64,000 nucleotides of DNA from Plumapathes pennacea. Lineage: Eukaryota; Cnidaria; Anthozoa; Antipatharia; Myriopathidae. The notes below the pieces were generated by a model. It was not told where the DNA came from. It did not search any database and was given only the letters and a program-made list of their open reading frames with translations. Location of the stretch: positions 5,574,501-5,638,500 of the forward strand of contig OZ038466.1 of assembly GCA_964036295.1 (NCBI GenBank). The letters run 5' to 3'. This document shows, one piece after another, positions 12,669-30,784 of this stretch; positions within the stretch are counted from its first letter, which is position 1, and each line of letters opens with the position of its first letter. The position numbers were made by a program, and so were the translations under genes.

Positions 12669-13583
12669 ATGGAACATAAGCTCTCGAACAGTGAAACCCC
12701 TGCACAGTCTTGCATAGTCTCCCCAACAACTGAAACAACGCAACAATTGTGCCTAATAATACTCTGTGGTTTTCTTGCTCTTGCATCAGTTATTGGGAAC
12801 TCTTTGATGATTTTGGCTGTTTGTCGTACTCCCGCACTGCGTCGAGCAATCGCCAACTGGTTTCTTATATCGCTGGCTGTAGCGGACGTCCTTGCTGGAG
12901 TGATAAACGTACCTGTTTTCATTTCAAATTTAGCTTCTTATCGCGTTTCCTTGTTTGGAACCCGCAATCATCTGAGAATTGTTTTATTTGCCACTACAAT
13001 AATGATCTTCACCGCATCTGCATACAGTCTCAGTGCAATGAGTGTGGATAGATTTATCTCGGTCAGATTTGCTCTCAGGTACAACAGCATCATGACCCCA
13101 AGAAAGTGTCTCGGCGCAATAGCATCAACATGGATCTTTTCCCTGGTGTACATTATACAGTACTTGCTCGTCACTTTTTTCCTCTCATACAGTAAGGCTT
13201 CGACGGCCGTGAGTACAATCGTTCTCGTTGTACCATGTGTAGTTACAATTGCTTGTCATGTCTACATTCTCAAAGTGGCTTCGCATCAGTCTCGCAGTAT
13301 TGCAGCCTTCAGCGTACAAGAACACGCGCAACAGTCGCATAAGCAAAGACTGAATCTGACAATAGCTTTAGTTGTGGGACTCAATCTCACCTGTATACTG
13401 CCTATGGTCATATACCTGATATATATTCTCACATTTGGCTGCCAAGGATTGAATATTTCGTGGTTCAATTGGTCGCTCTTTATGTCTTATTTGAGTAGCG
13501 CATTTAATCCTTGGATATACGGACTCAGAAGAGAAGAATTTCGCCAGGCTTTCAAGAAACTGCTCCGGCCGTGTGCTTTGTGA
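12669..13583 (+). CDS. Class A (rhodopsin-like) G protein-coupled receptor, orphan
   Basis: An intronless reading frame of 304 codons encoding a seven-helix plasma-membrane receptor. Class A landmarks are visible in order: GNSLMILAVCR (TM1 Asn), SLAVADVLAG (TM2 Asp), SVDRFISVRFALRY after TM3 (a DRY variant, DRF), the TM4 Trp in STWIFSLVY, a Pro in TM5 (VVPCVVTIACHVYIL), CILP in TM6 where many receptors have CWLP, and NPWIYG in TM7 followed by a basic helix 8 (RREEFRQAFKKLLRP). I see no TM3 cysteine to pair with extracellular loop 2. The frame is open further upstream to 12582 only through a GTG; the ATG at 12669 matches the paralogue's ATG and gives a normal short extracellular N-terminus with an N-glycosylation-poor sequence. 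The ligand is unknown. It most resembles the amine/adenosine/melatonin-like orphan expansions common in cnidarians, which is inference. Confidence 0.9.
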   Translation: MEHKLSNSETPAQSCIVSPTTETTQQLCLIILCGFLALASVIGNSLMILAVCRTPALRRAIANWFLISLAVADVLAGVINVPVFISNLASYRVSLFGTRNHLRIVLFATTIMIFTASAYSLSAMSVDRFISVRFALRYNSIMTPRKCLGAIASTWIFSLVYIIQYLLVTFFLSYSKASTAVSTIVLVVPCVVTIACHVYILKVASHQSRSIAAFSVQEHAQQSHKQRLNLTIALVVGLNLTCILPMVIYLIYILTFGCQGLNISWFNWSLFMSYLSSAFNPWIYGLRREEFRQAFKKLLRPCAL

Positions 13584-13715
13584 GTGACTAAATGTCTTTG
13601 TCAAAATTGTCACCTTCGCTGACCTAATTTATATCAGCAATCAAGTCAACCGAAGGTTTTTGCAGATTAGCTTTGTCCTTCTTAGTCTGAAATTAACAAA
13701 TTGACGTCAGTTTTT

Positions 13716-14193
13716 TGTGTCTGTCCTCTTATTGATCATGAAACTCGTCATAACATTGTCAAAAAGTTGTGGATCCACGAGGCGCTTCGCCGAGACGCGG
13801 GGAAAATACGCAAGAAAACTGGATTTTATTCGATTTGACCGAAATGTTGTCAACAACTTTTCCCGCTTTTTAATTGGTCGAGGTTGAAATTCAAGACATT
13901 TCATTGGTCAAAAAGTGACAGTTTGACGTGAGCATTTCGCGCGTGCAAAATAAAATTTTGTCAAAGAAGTTGGAAAGAAATGAAATTAGACGCTTTTCTG
14001 CTGCGGTTTTCTCGACAATTTCAAGACAAAGCTCAAGGAAATTCGCCTCTGAACACTTCTGGTTCTCTACTTCAAATGCCGAATGTCGCTTTTGCAAGAA
14101 CTGAGGTAAAATTGAAGCTGAATTCACCTTCTTCGTCCAAATCACTGTCGTCAGCACTCGATTTTATGTGTCTGTCCTCTTATTGATAATGAA
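13716..14193. repeat. Inserted segment bounded by 26-bp direct repeats
   Basis: TGTGTCTGTCCTCTTATTGA occurs at 13716 and again at 14167, followed by TCATGAAA or TAATGAAA. Between them is non-coding sequence that is absent from the equivalent place downstream of the GPCR pseudogene. It may be an element with long direct ends or a local duplication; I cannot assign a class. Confidence 0.5.
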
Positions 14194-14349
14194 AATTAGC
14201 CAATCACAAAGAGAGAAACTGACGTGTTATTGTAAAAATATATGTTGCAGGGTCAATTCTTCGTGTATATAGTTTAGTATTTCCTACTGAACGCTTCTGA
14301 GGTGGGCTGTTGATAGTGCATTATTGCATTCTCATTATCACGGAAAGGA

Positions 14350-16553
14350 AATTCAGATTCACACATTATGAACATGAATTGGCAGGAACGCCGACGACAT
14401 GTTTGTCTTTCCAGAGAGTTTTGATGTTATTAATAAACGTCAAGAAAACATGATTGTTTCACTAGTAGTACGGACTTAAAACATACCTGACGGGTTTGAT
14501 TAGCCAACGTGTTTTCGCCAGGTTTTCTATGGAACGGCAGCATATTCACAACAACAGAATTAACAAAAAATTCCGTGAGACGCCACGCCGCGAAAGGCGG
14601 GAAACACCACGTGACAACCACGTGAGATGAAATTATCTCCCAGTTTCCACTCAGCCAAAGCGGGACTAAAATAGAAATTAGATACGAAACGGCGGGAAAC
14701 CACGATCTTGATGCATGTGCTTACTCGTGAAAACATAACTGAGCTTCAGCAGGAATACTGAAATGACTTGAATAGCAATACCTGTAAAATTACATAAGTT
14801 CAAAACGATCCGCTCGAGGACGGAAGGAGTGCGAGCACGCAATAAAACGTTTTATAGCCGGACTTGATTCAGTGATTGCATCGCATATTACCACAACCTT
14901 TCATCCGGTACTTCAGCACCAACGAACAGTATTTATGGAGACACAACTGCAACAGAATTGAACTGACCATGAAACAGTTTGTATGTGCATGAGCAACCTG
15001 GCATGCGTACCTCGATCCGACAACAAACAGTTAATAACCTCCCTCGCCTCATGTAGGGTTTGAATGCGGGATGCAGTGACAATATAAACAATATAAATAT
15101 ATATATTTTTTTTTTTTTTTCTGGTAAGTCAATATAGGCCAATATAGGCCTCCTTGTGGTAATTTCTTTATTCCATAATAAGTAAACTTTGTTTATAGTT
15201 AGGTTCGCCTGTTGCTTGTGACCTTTCGGTAGCATTGTACTTGTCACGGCCACATGGGACAGTGTGATGTGTTCAAATTCTTCACTCTAAAAACAAACAT
15301 CGTTTTCCAAAATGTTTGTCAATAAAATTATCCCAAAAAAAAGTCTGATAATGTAGCTGGTGGCACCTCTACTGTATATTCACTTCCACTCCAAGCTGTC
15401 TACAAGTCAAAACATGAAGATCGGTCTTTTCATCAAATTAAATTCAAGAAAAGTCCCGAATAAGCTCATTTATAATTCAGAATATAAAGGGAAGTTTTAG
15501 CATGTAACTTCCCACATCTCTTCTGCAGCTGAGAACATATTTTCTACAAGTTTGTGTATAAATATCATTGTAAATAAAACGCTGGATCGCCTACCAAATT
15601 ATTTCAGCTGTGGTGGGTTCCTGATAGGGTATATCGTCATGCAGCCGAGAACTCTCGATGTTCATTCGATGCCTGTTTGCTTTTTTTAACTGCTTCATAA
15701 TTTTTCATGTTTTAATTTTGCCATATGACCAATTTACTATAATTAACACGAGGAATTTAATAAACTCCTTGTGATTTTCCCACTGCAAGCTGTTGGGTTT
15801 ATATTGTCAACCGTCGTTTTATGTTTTGCTGTATTTGTTCAGTGAAAATAGGCTGTCTTTGCTTATTGCTTCTCTTGACAGATCGAACAACTTTATTATA
15901 TGCTAGAAACTCTGGGCGTAAATTGTGCTTATTTTGCTGTTCCAATAATTAAAATTAGATTGTCCATAAAGAAAACCTATCCGGATAAAATGGCTGACGC
16001 TAGTTTGAACGCTCGGAGTGCAAACTTAGTCAATTCATTTTAAACCGCACCGTGTCACAAGAAACAGCACATCTAAATTCATGATTTTCGTAAATTCGTA
16101 CAAAGTGCAACAAGTTGTTTACAAAGTGCGACATTCCAATTATAAAATACAAGCATGATTACATAATATGAAATATCAAAAAGACAAAATGTTATAATCA
16201 GAATTTCAAAAATCTTTGAAATCTTAAAAATCTTGCAACTGATAAAAAAAAACTACGTTTAAAAGCTAAAATGCTGCGTCTGAGTTTTTTTTTCTGTATA
16301 CTGTTCCAGTCTGATACCGCCCTGTATCGCAGTTTCTGTTTACCCCAGTGTTCTTTTTGAGCCGACTCGTAGTAACCTTAAATTGTCTCTGTTTCGTGTA
16401 TTGTAGTGGTGCACCTCACAATTGGTCCATAGATCTAAAGAGATAAGATTGTTAAAGCATTTAAAAACATATAGGTACCTGTGAAAGAATCTGTTATTTT
16501 GTTTGTGTCACCTTGATATTGCCTTCAAAACACTGACTACCCACCTCCATTGC
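14350..16553. other. Intergenic stretch without a recognisable gene
   Basis: AT-rich sequence with a poly-T run at about 15107-15120 and no convincing exon, RNA gene or transposon end on either strand. The only long open frame (minus, 14933-15253) lacks domain and splice support. Confidence 0.6.
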
Positions 16554-19339
16554 TCAAAGAGTTCCTGCGATGATTTTATTCGTTCCGTACAGCTCTAGAC
16601 GCATGCATATTTGGTTGAACCACTCGTATGGCTTCACTTTGATGTAAGTGCCTTCGAACGGAGTTTTGATGGTGTTCTTGACAATCGTATTTTGGTTGGT
16701 ATTTCCGATGTAGATCTTAAGAAAGAGGGCAGTTAAGCAAACAAAGAGAACTCTGTTAGCCCACCCATATCCAAATCATGTGTTTACTCAATTCAGTATT
16801 TTCTGCTAGCTGTAAGTAAGGTCAGAAAAACGTGCGAATAACAGCAATACATGACAACGGGGGTTAATGCTCGGCCAGTTGTAAGCCCCTCGGTAATTAT
16901 TGACCCGCCATTTCGACATCAGTCAGTTTCGTGTTAGCCTTTTCGGAATTAGCAAAATTAACCAACTTTCCTTCACAAGAGACCTTGGTTGCTACTCCGT
17001 GAAAACTTTTAACACCTTTTGGCTCCTTATGCCAAATTATTTGATATTTTAGACTGCTTCTATTCTAACTTCACCCTATAGCAACGTTGTTTGAGCCACA
17101 AAAACAGTCAACATTGGGAGGAGGAAAAGGGGGAGACGGGAATTTTCGACTGAACGCAATTTTTCTGAAAGCAAATTCAGAAAAATGCGAATGATAACTT
17201 TTAATTTTTTTATGAGTGTCTTAACTATTTTGCACTGGATTGCAATATCAGTCTTTTACACATTTCCAGATGTTGAGAGGGCCCCTTTAACGAAAAGACG
17301 CATACTAGTCGTTTCGAGTTACCTTTTCAATCCCGTTTTCTTTATACTTCGTCCACTGGTAATTGGTGCCATAGTACTCCAGGGCATACCGTGTGACCCA
17401 GCAAGGAGTCGTTGGAGATCCTTGAGTAGCTATTTGAGAAAAGAGGACAACAGTCGTTTCAAACGTAACACCAAGCCACTGAAGTTGATTCGTAGCTCTG
17501 GCAATCCAGCTGGACAAAAAATTGAGTCTTCCATTCCAAGGATAACATGAGCCGAAACTTGACTTGGAGCGGACTTGGTTGTCGGCGATTTGCCCGCTTT
17601 CCATCCCCAGTGGTTGTCCTTTGATTGGTGGTATACTGACTGAATTAAGAAATATATAACGCGTCACCGTATAATATAGCCTCGTCTAAACACGCGGGAA
17701 GTTGGGAGAACACGAGAGTAGCGTAAGGAAACCACGAGGCCGCCGAGTGGTTTCCGGCACTACTCGACTGTTCTCCCAACTTCCCAAGTGTTTAGATGAG
17801 GCTATATTACACGGGAACACGTTATATATTTCTTTTATAAAATAATTAGTCAAGTAAAAAACATCGCGTATCGCGTCAGCGTGTAATATACTCTCATCTA
17901 ACACGGTTATTTAGCCAATCAGGGTGCGCGTAGTATCATAGTTATTTTATAAAAGAGGTATAGATCAGTCAGGATGCTGGTTAAACAATTGATAATGATG
18001 GGGAACAGACTTTCTAAGAGGCTATGATGCCAAGTGATTATAACTCCTAATGAACATAACAGGGGCAAAGCAAACCTTCATGGCGACAGGCAATGAAATT
18101 GATACAATAGAAAACTAGCACTAAAGGGAACTAGAAGTGGCAATAAATATACAAAGACAGCCTGAGATAGACTGAGACTCGGCCCTGAAAGACTGAAACT
18201 GAGACATCAATTTGTTAGCGCCTGAGATACAGGAAGAGAAAGCGATTGAACTAGACAGAGGGAGAGATATCAAGGGCGGGCCCAGACAAGTAACCGGTCA
18301 GATTCAGTAAAATGTAGTCACAGCTTCGGCAAATAGCGTTTTGGGGAACCAAATCTCAAACAGCATGGATGCCCCTCCGAACCCTTCTATAAACTCATGC
18401 ACCTTCTGAACTCGCGCAAGCACATTTGAAAACCGGTCAGGGGCCAATTGGATAAACATTTACACGTGTATTTTACCAGTTGGACCATTACTCAAACACC
18501 ACTAAACGGACTCGAATCGGACAAAGGTTTGCAAATCATTGCAGATACAGGTCTCAACTGTATAAGTGGAACTGATTTGGTCGGTAACGTGGTCGGTATG
18601 TGGTCGGTATGTGGTCGGTATGTGGTTGGTATGTGGTCGGTATGTGGTCGGTATGTGGTCGGTAACGTGGTCGGAACTGATTTGGTCACGGTATTGGATT
18701 AAAGTGTGTTTTAACGTGTGGAGAAATTGGCCCAACTTGTAAAATACACTTGTAATTGTTTTATTGAATTGGTCCAAGGTTTTCTCCTGGATCTGTCCCT
18801 GGATATAACCGACAGATAGAAACAGAGAAGAGACAGAGGGAAAGATATGATTTTTTTTTTCAGTTAGCACCCCCACCTATACCATAGTCTGCACTATAAA
18901 TACGCGTACTTTCACATAGACTCCCAGTGAATCCGGGGGAACAGAGGCACACCAGCTGTTGACCGCTAGAAGCAAGACAACTCCCATTGTTTTGGCACTT
19001 CCAATTTGTACACGGGTCGCGCTCTCTGAGGATGTTGTGAACATACAAGGCATTTTCTTTTCTGTTAAAATCATTTGGGAACATCTCCTTCGTGGCCGCG
19101 TTAAGCTCGCAAGCATCTGTCCTTAAGATGAAGTTGATGCTCATACACTTCTGCTCTATCTCGCAGTAAAAAGTGCAACGACTTAGAGTCGTACCTTCTT
19201 TCGTCTTGAAGACATGTCCTGTCAGAACCCAGCTATCCACCGGAGCTACCGTGACACACACATCTGTAGCACCGCACTGTTCAATGTTCCACAGAATGAT
19301 ACTAAATATCATGCTTAAGAAAATTTCCGGCATTGCCAT
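16554..19339 (-). CDS. Secreted PAN/apple-EGF-discoidin (F5/8C) protein
   Basis: Three exons on the minus strand with matching phases: 19339-18877 (ATG at 19339), 17639-17323 and 16715-16554 (TGA). Together they encode about 313 residues. Residues 1-25 form a signal peptide (MPEIFLSMIFSIILW). Residues about 29-110 are a PAN/apple-like domain with its cysteine pattern (CTFYCEIEQKCMSINF, ACELN). Residues about 115-148 are an EGF domain (CTNWKCQNNGSC, CLCSPGFTGSLCE). The rest is a discoidin/F5/8 type C domain split over exons 2 and 3: GQPLGMESGQIADNQV at its start, WLGVTF, YKENGIEK joining IYIGNTNQNT, and YIKVKPYEW...ICMRLELYG at its end. Such proteins bind carbohydrate or phospholipid outside the cell, often in adhesion or recognition. 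The closest vertebrate layout is the EDIL3/MFGE8 type (EGF plus discoidin), but with one discoidin and a PAN domain. Domain calls are firm; the biological role is inferred. Confidence 0.9.
17677..17815. mobile_element. Near-perfect palindromic MITE in intron
   Basis: ATATAGCCTCGTCTAAACAC...GGGAAGTTGGGAGAACA at about 17677-17724 is repeated inverted as TGTTCTCCCAACTTCCC...GTGTTTAGATGAGGCTATAT at about 17768-17812. A related degraded end (TATACTCTCATCTAACACG) follows at 17886. It sits in intron 1 of the PAN-EGF-discoidin gene. Confidence 0.85.
18432..18780. mobile_element. MITE with internal 11-bp minisatellite
   Basis: The left end CATTTACACGTGTATTTTAC (about 18456) is matched by an inverted right end (GTAAAATACACTTGTAATTG at about 18738). 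Both ends also carry GGNCCAATT-like termini, giving arms of about 45 bp. Between them, 18578-18680 is a run of about eight GGTCGGTATGT units. A related element is at 48124-48320 and a single end is at 49262-49308. It lies in intron 1 of the PAN-EGF-discoidin gene. Confidence 0.75.
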
Positions 19340-19958
19340 GTAAGGACTTAGTTTGTGCCTTTTTCTAAACCTTTGTTCCCGTGCAGAGCAGTTGAACTGA
19401 CTGAATACTGACAGAGACGCAGCACACGAAGCCAGATTTTGTGAAATGTACTTTGTCGAGCGCGGTCGACTATAGGCACAATAAGGCCACTGTATACAAA
19501 TAATCTTAATTAATATTTTCTAGTGTAAACAAAATGACATGGATTATCTTGGCAAGGAGCATTGCAAATAATATTGACTTGATTAAGTTTTCAGAGTTTT
19601 AATAAAGATTGTGTTCGAAGCAATATAGCTGGTGAATAAAATTAAAGGCCGCAGCGAATAAATTCTTATTTAAGCCACCTATCTGATAAAAGAACAAGGG
19701 TAATTTGCAGTTGTCTTCCATATAGTGGTATCATTGTTAATATCCTATATTTGTCATTTCCTGCTGTTTACATAGCTATACCATTGGGGTGTATTTGTTT
19801 GATAAACAGGAGATTGCTGGTGGCTACGTACAGCTTACACTCTGAAGTTCAAAAGGCATATTCTACCAACCTTTTTTAAAGAAGAAAATAAATGTGTAAT
19901 GCCAGTGAGAATCAACTATCATTTGAGCAACCTATCAAAAGAGCCAAGCTCTTCTTAC

Positions 19959-20112
19959 CGTATGAACCGAACCAGTCTGCTGTGATGTTGAGACAGAGAT
20001 CTTGCGAGAAAGGAACTGCATTCAGCTCCCCATGACGGTTTTTGTTGTAAAACAAGACGCCATGTCCGCGTACGACCGGGCGCCAGACAGTTGCGGGACC
20101 GAAAGCCGCCAT
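19959..20112 (-). CDS. Possible first coding exon of an unidentified gene
   Basis: On the minus strand an ATG at 20112 sits in AAGATGGCGGC, a context typical of metazoan starts and of YY1-type promoter elements. It opens a frame of 51 residues (MAAFGPATVWRPVVRG...) that reaches a strong donor, CATACG|GTAAGA, at about 19958. I find no matching phase-1 acceptor before the next gene, and I do not recognise the product. It could equally be a retro-fragment of a gene located elsewhere. Confidence 0.3.
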
Positions 20113-20689
20113 CTTAGTTGTGTAATCTAATTAACGCCTCATAGGCAGCAACCTAACGCCTGATGGGAAATCCTGCAGGCTCCAGAGGCTTCCCATCATT
20201 TTATGTGTTTTAAACTTTCTGCTTGTCTGTTTTCTTACTGGCGCATCTACTTACATGTATAAATACCATCGGGATGGTGAGGGCGACAGGATACATCTGT
20301 TAGCGGTCCGTACGGGGAATGTTTCTGCGGCCTTACCGAAGAGGCCGTTTATTTGATCCAGTTTCGCCATCAACGGACTTATTCGTTTTGTCTATAATCA
20401 TTGTCGACTTACTCTCTGTTCCAGGACCTAATGGAATTCGGTTTTCCTTCTTTCATGACAGGAAATATGAAAAAACAAAAATAAAGTTCAAGGTGACAGA
20501 GGTCTAACCGTCCTGTCTCCCGGAACTAGACCATAAGCTGGCTTCCTGCTTTAGTTACGTCTGAGCCGCGTGAGAATAATAACAAAACCAAACTTCCGTC
20601 CAAGAACGAAACAAGAAACCAGGAATACCATTACTCTTATTTATGAATCAAATATTTCCTCCTAGCGCGTGATTGGTGAAATCGTGACA

Positions 20690-21380
20690 CGTGACCGCTC
20701 ACGAGCGGACGTTATCAGCGAATAACCCCCGCCTGGCAAACTATCGCTGTTTATTGACAATATCCAAACACAGTTTTAAATATTAATCACAGAAAACCAT
20801 TACGAGCTGATTACCGAGGAAGACATCAATTCATTTGTCAAAAAAGCAGCTTTAGAAAGCACCAAAGAGCTTCACAGTCCTTGCGCCATTATTTGCGCTG
20901 CGAGAGGAAGTAGTTGAAGGATAATAAAGATAATAAACTACTTTTGGCTTCGGAAATAGGCACGGATAATTGTTCCTGACGTTATCAGCGAATAACCCCC
21001 GCCTGGCGAATTAACGCTGTTTATTGACAATATTTATTGACACAGTTCTATTTATTTAGTCACAAAAATCATTACAAGATGACTACTGAGGAGGACATCA
21101 AATTATTGGTCGAAAAAGCAGTTCCAGAAAGATTTAAAAAGCTTCACAGTTTCCGCGCCGTTATTTGCGCTGCAAGAGAAAATATTTGAAGGATAATAAA
21201 GACAATAAACTACTTTTGGCTTCGGAAATATGCACAGATAATTGTCCTTGGACATTATCTGTTCCTCGAAGCTCACAGTTGCCCTTGAGCTTCGCTCTCT
21301 GGCAACTGTTCGCTTCTCGGAACAGATAATATCCTCGGACGTTCTCCGTGCATATTTCCTCGCCAGACTTAGTTTATTGT
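20690..21380. repeat. Composite repeat: two ~290-bp direct copies plus a foldback
   Basis: GACGTTATCAGCGAATAACC starts at 20709 and again at about 20980, each followed by about 270 bp of similar sequence ending in TTTGGCTTCGGAAATA. Each copy holds a short related frame (ITEEDINSFVKKAALESTKE and TTEEDIKLLVEKAVPERFKK), both ending in CAARxx then stop. From about 21220 to 21370 the sequence folds back (CTGTTCCTCGAAGC against GCTTCTCGGAACAG, GAAATATGCAC against GTGCATATTTC). It looks like a degraded mobile element with a residual coding segment. The peptide faintly recalls the N-terminus of Crypton/ZMYM-type recombinase-like proteins, which I cannot test here. Confidence 0.6.
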
Positions 21381-21761
21381 TTATATATTTGGCAAAGCTA
21401 AAGACTGTCGTATGATTAAATTTCCAGACCCCCTCAAAGCACGATTAGACGAAATCTGCCAGTTAAGTCCACAACCATTTTTAAGCCTGACATTAAGCAG
21501 CTAGTCACTCAAACCTCGACTGGCCTTGATAGATTTTAAGTAAACATGACAAGTTTTATAGTTTTTATTGCTTGTGGACAGTCAATCATCCCGGATTGCG
21601 CTTTCAGTCACCTCAAACTTACAGCGGTTCTGCTTTACTTATCACTGTTTCGCGCTAGACCATCCTGTTAATCGTTATTTTCCCGCGCAGATTGTTGGTA
21701 ACTTGCAGCTGGATTCTCTTCAAAAACAGACTGAAAACATTTTTGTACTAAATTGTGCGCG

Positions 21762-21845
21762 ACCAGAATGGCCGAGTGGTTAAGGCGTTGGACTTAAGTT
21801 CCAATGGACGTATTGTCCGCGTGGGTTCGAACCCCACTTCTGGTA
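21762..21845 (+). tRNA. tRNA-Leu (anticodon UAA)
   Basis: The acceptor stem ACCAGAA (21762-21768) pairs with TTCTGGT (21838-21844), followed by discriminator A. The D-arm/A box is TGGCCGAGTGG. The anticodon arm is TTGGA-CTTAAGT-TCCAA, giving anticodon TAA. A long variable arm (class II, as expected for Leu) precedes the T arm/B box GTGGGTTCGAACCCCAC. No intron. A TTTT run at about 21852 can terminate Pol III. The stems are intact, so it is probably functional. Confidence 0.97.
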
Positions 21846-21889
21846 TAGCATCTTTTATGTTTTATTTGTTTTATCTATTTATCTAGTTA

Positions 21890-21906
21890 TCTAGTTATCT
21901 ATCTAT

Positions 21907-21989
<83 letters not shown>

Positions 21990-21992
21990 TTT
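21890..21992. repeat. (ATTT)n microsatellite
   Basis: About 100 bp of ATTT units just downstream of the tRNA gene, with ATCT variants at the left edge. Confidence 0.95.
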
Positions 21993-22818
21993 TCTTTGTT
22001 TGTTTATCTATTTAGCGGATTTTATTTTCTTTAGTTATAAACTGGCCTTATCTCAAGAAGTCTACAGCAGAATAAACGTCCACAGTTTAATTTTCTTTTT
22101 TTTGCTCCATATGACATCAAAAGTTCAAAGCTGGTACATAAACTATATTGGTCGAGCAATTTAAGCCTCCTGATGACATTATAACGTTCTAAGGCCATTG
22201 GCCTAAAGTTGTGTTAATTGTCTTTGTTGTCTTGTGACCTTCGCCAATTCAAGGATGACGTCAGACCGTAAAAGGGAGGATGAACGTGCCGCCCGACTTT
22301 TCGACCCTATGCCAGATTGTTCACCTATAGTAAAATAAGCAAAACCTAGAACGCTACTCCCGACCCAAGACAAAATCTTCAAAATGCTTGAAAACGATAC
22401 CCATTGGGGCTGCACATACCTATGTGACCTAATTGAAGTACCCCCTCCCCCTCCCCCCGAGACATGCAATCATGGACAGTGGTGCAAAAGGAAGCAGTTT
22501 AGACATAACATGATGGTTGTTTTGTAACCAGCTATGAAAAAACACAACGCCAAAGAAATTAGCCGTTCTCTCAGGATTAGTCAGAAACTTGGCATGCATC
22601 AAACTACTTGAAAAAATTGATATATTTTGATGAGATTAAAAGGCCCGAAACGAGATACTGATTATTTCATCAAGGACTGAGAGACCTCGCTCTGGTCGTG
22701 TCCAAGTTTATCGCTGTTCTATAGCCGGTCTCTCAACCTTAAAGCTCCAACATATGGCAGACTTCAGTCGTGTAGAAAAGAGGGCTTCTTTCCATTAAAA
22801 CTGCTTTGCGTGTCCTGT

Positions 22819-22828
22819 TTTTATAAAA
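22819..22828 (+). promoter_or_regulatory. Possible TATA box of the Frizzled-CRD gene
   Basis: TTTATAAAAC lies about 130 bp upstream of the signal-peptide ATG at 22957. Position and sequence fit a TATA element, but no transcription start can be seen from sequence alone. Confidence 0.3.
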
Positions 22829-22956
22829 CATAATACTTGTCGGAAATGTGATAGATCGCACTGCAAGACATGTCAGTCCGTACGAGATAACCCAGCTGTG
22901 TTGGCAGTTAAAATCTGATCAAGCGTCACTGCCCTTCAGTTTACACGCCTGGTACG

Positions 22957-29983
<7,027 letters not shown>

Positions 29984-30784
29984 CACCAGGCCACTCTGTC
30001 TGAGTTGCCGCGCTTCTCGTTTCCAGGTTCCTGGCTGCTCCAGTAACCAAGAGCCTGGGCACGAAAGAGAGAGCGGCAAAGTCAGGTTACGTCAGAACAT
30101 GACGTTTCTTCATTTATTCGTTTTAGTATAAAAACAACCTTTTAAAAAAAGTCCTCTAAATGCTGATGTGATCAAGGTAAATATTCTACATTCCAACTTG
30201 AAGCACAGACGCAGAAGATAGTTGGGATAATCTGTTTTAGATCGATATGAATATGGTGCCGCTCTGAGGCATCAGAGAGTTCAATAGACTAGGGATTAAA
30301 AGATACAAAGTGTAGACTCAGCTCTGAGGTATTGGTTGTTGCAGAAGCAAAGAACGTGTTGTCTTCATTAATATGTCGTTTTTATCCAGTTAGGCACCGA
30401 TATTATCTTAGACCGCGGACGCGCGGACAAAACAAACAATGTAAGCCTTTGTGTTGTCTGTGAGATTATAACAGCTTAAAACAAATGTTGTCTGTTTTTC
30501 TCAATTCCTGTAAATTTCCTACCCCCTACCCCCACACCCTCCCCTGCCTCTTCCCCACAAAATTCCATCCAATAATTAAGACATGTATTATAGCCTGATC
30601 TCAGAGGTGAAAGGGATATACACTACACTGTATATGTAAACACATAAATATAAGTACAAAAGCTTATTGTGCATCTATGGTTTCATCGGCCAATAGGGTT
30701 CTGATTTAGAAAAGTTTAAAGATTTCTATCGTATCCCAATGCCAATGGCCTGTCAGAGCCAAATGGACTCCCAACCCTTTTTGA

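Larger units (their letters stand above)
10230..14350. repeat. Tandem segmental duplication carrying the two GPCR copies
   Basis: The two GPCR copies share more than coding sequence. Upstream, about 10290-10750 resembles 12210-12666 (GGCAGCTAAATTTTA against AACAGCAAAATTTTA, AATAAAGTTTCAATTAATT in both). Downstream, 11771-11815 (GGGCTGTTGATACTC...CATTACGGAAAAGAAA) resembles 14302-14350 (GGGCTGTTGATAGTG...TATCACGGAAAGGAAA). The downstream similarity lies about 700 bp further from the second gene than from the first, so extra sequence entered between about 13590 and 14265. Boundaries are estimates by eye. Confidence 0.75.

Noticed and set aside
12527..12922. 131-codon minus-strand frame antisense to the GPCR (and its twin at 10722-11006)
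   Set aside because: Shadow of the receptor coding strand; similarity between the twins only reflects the duplication.
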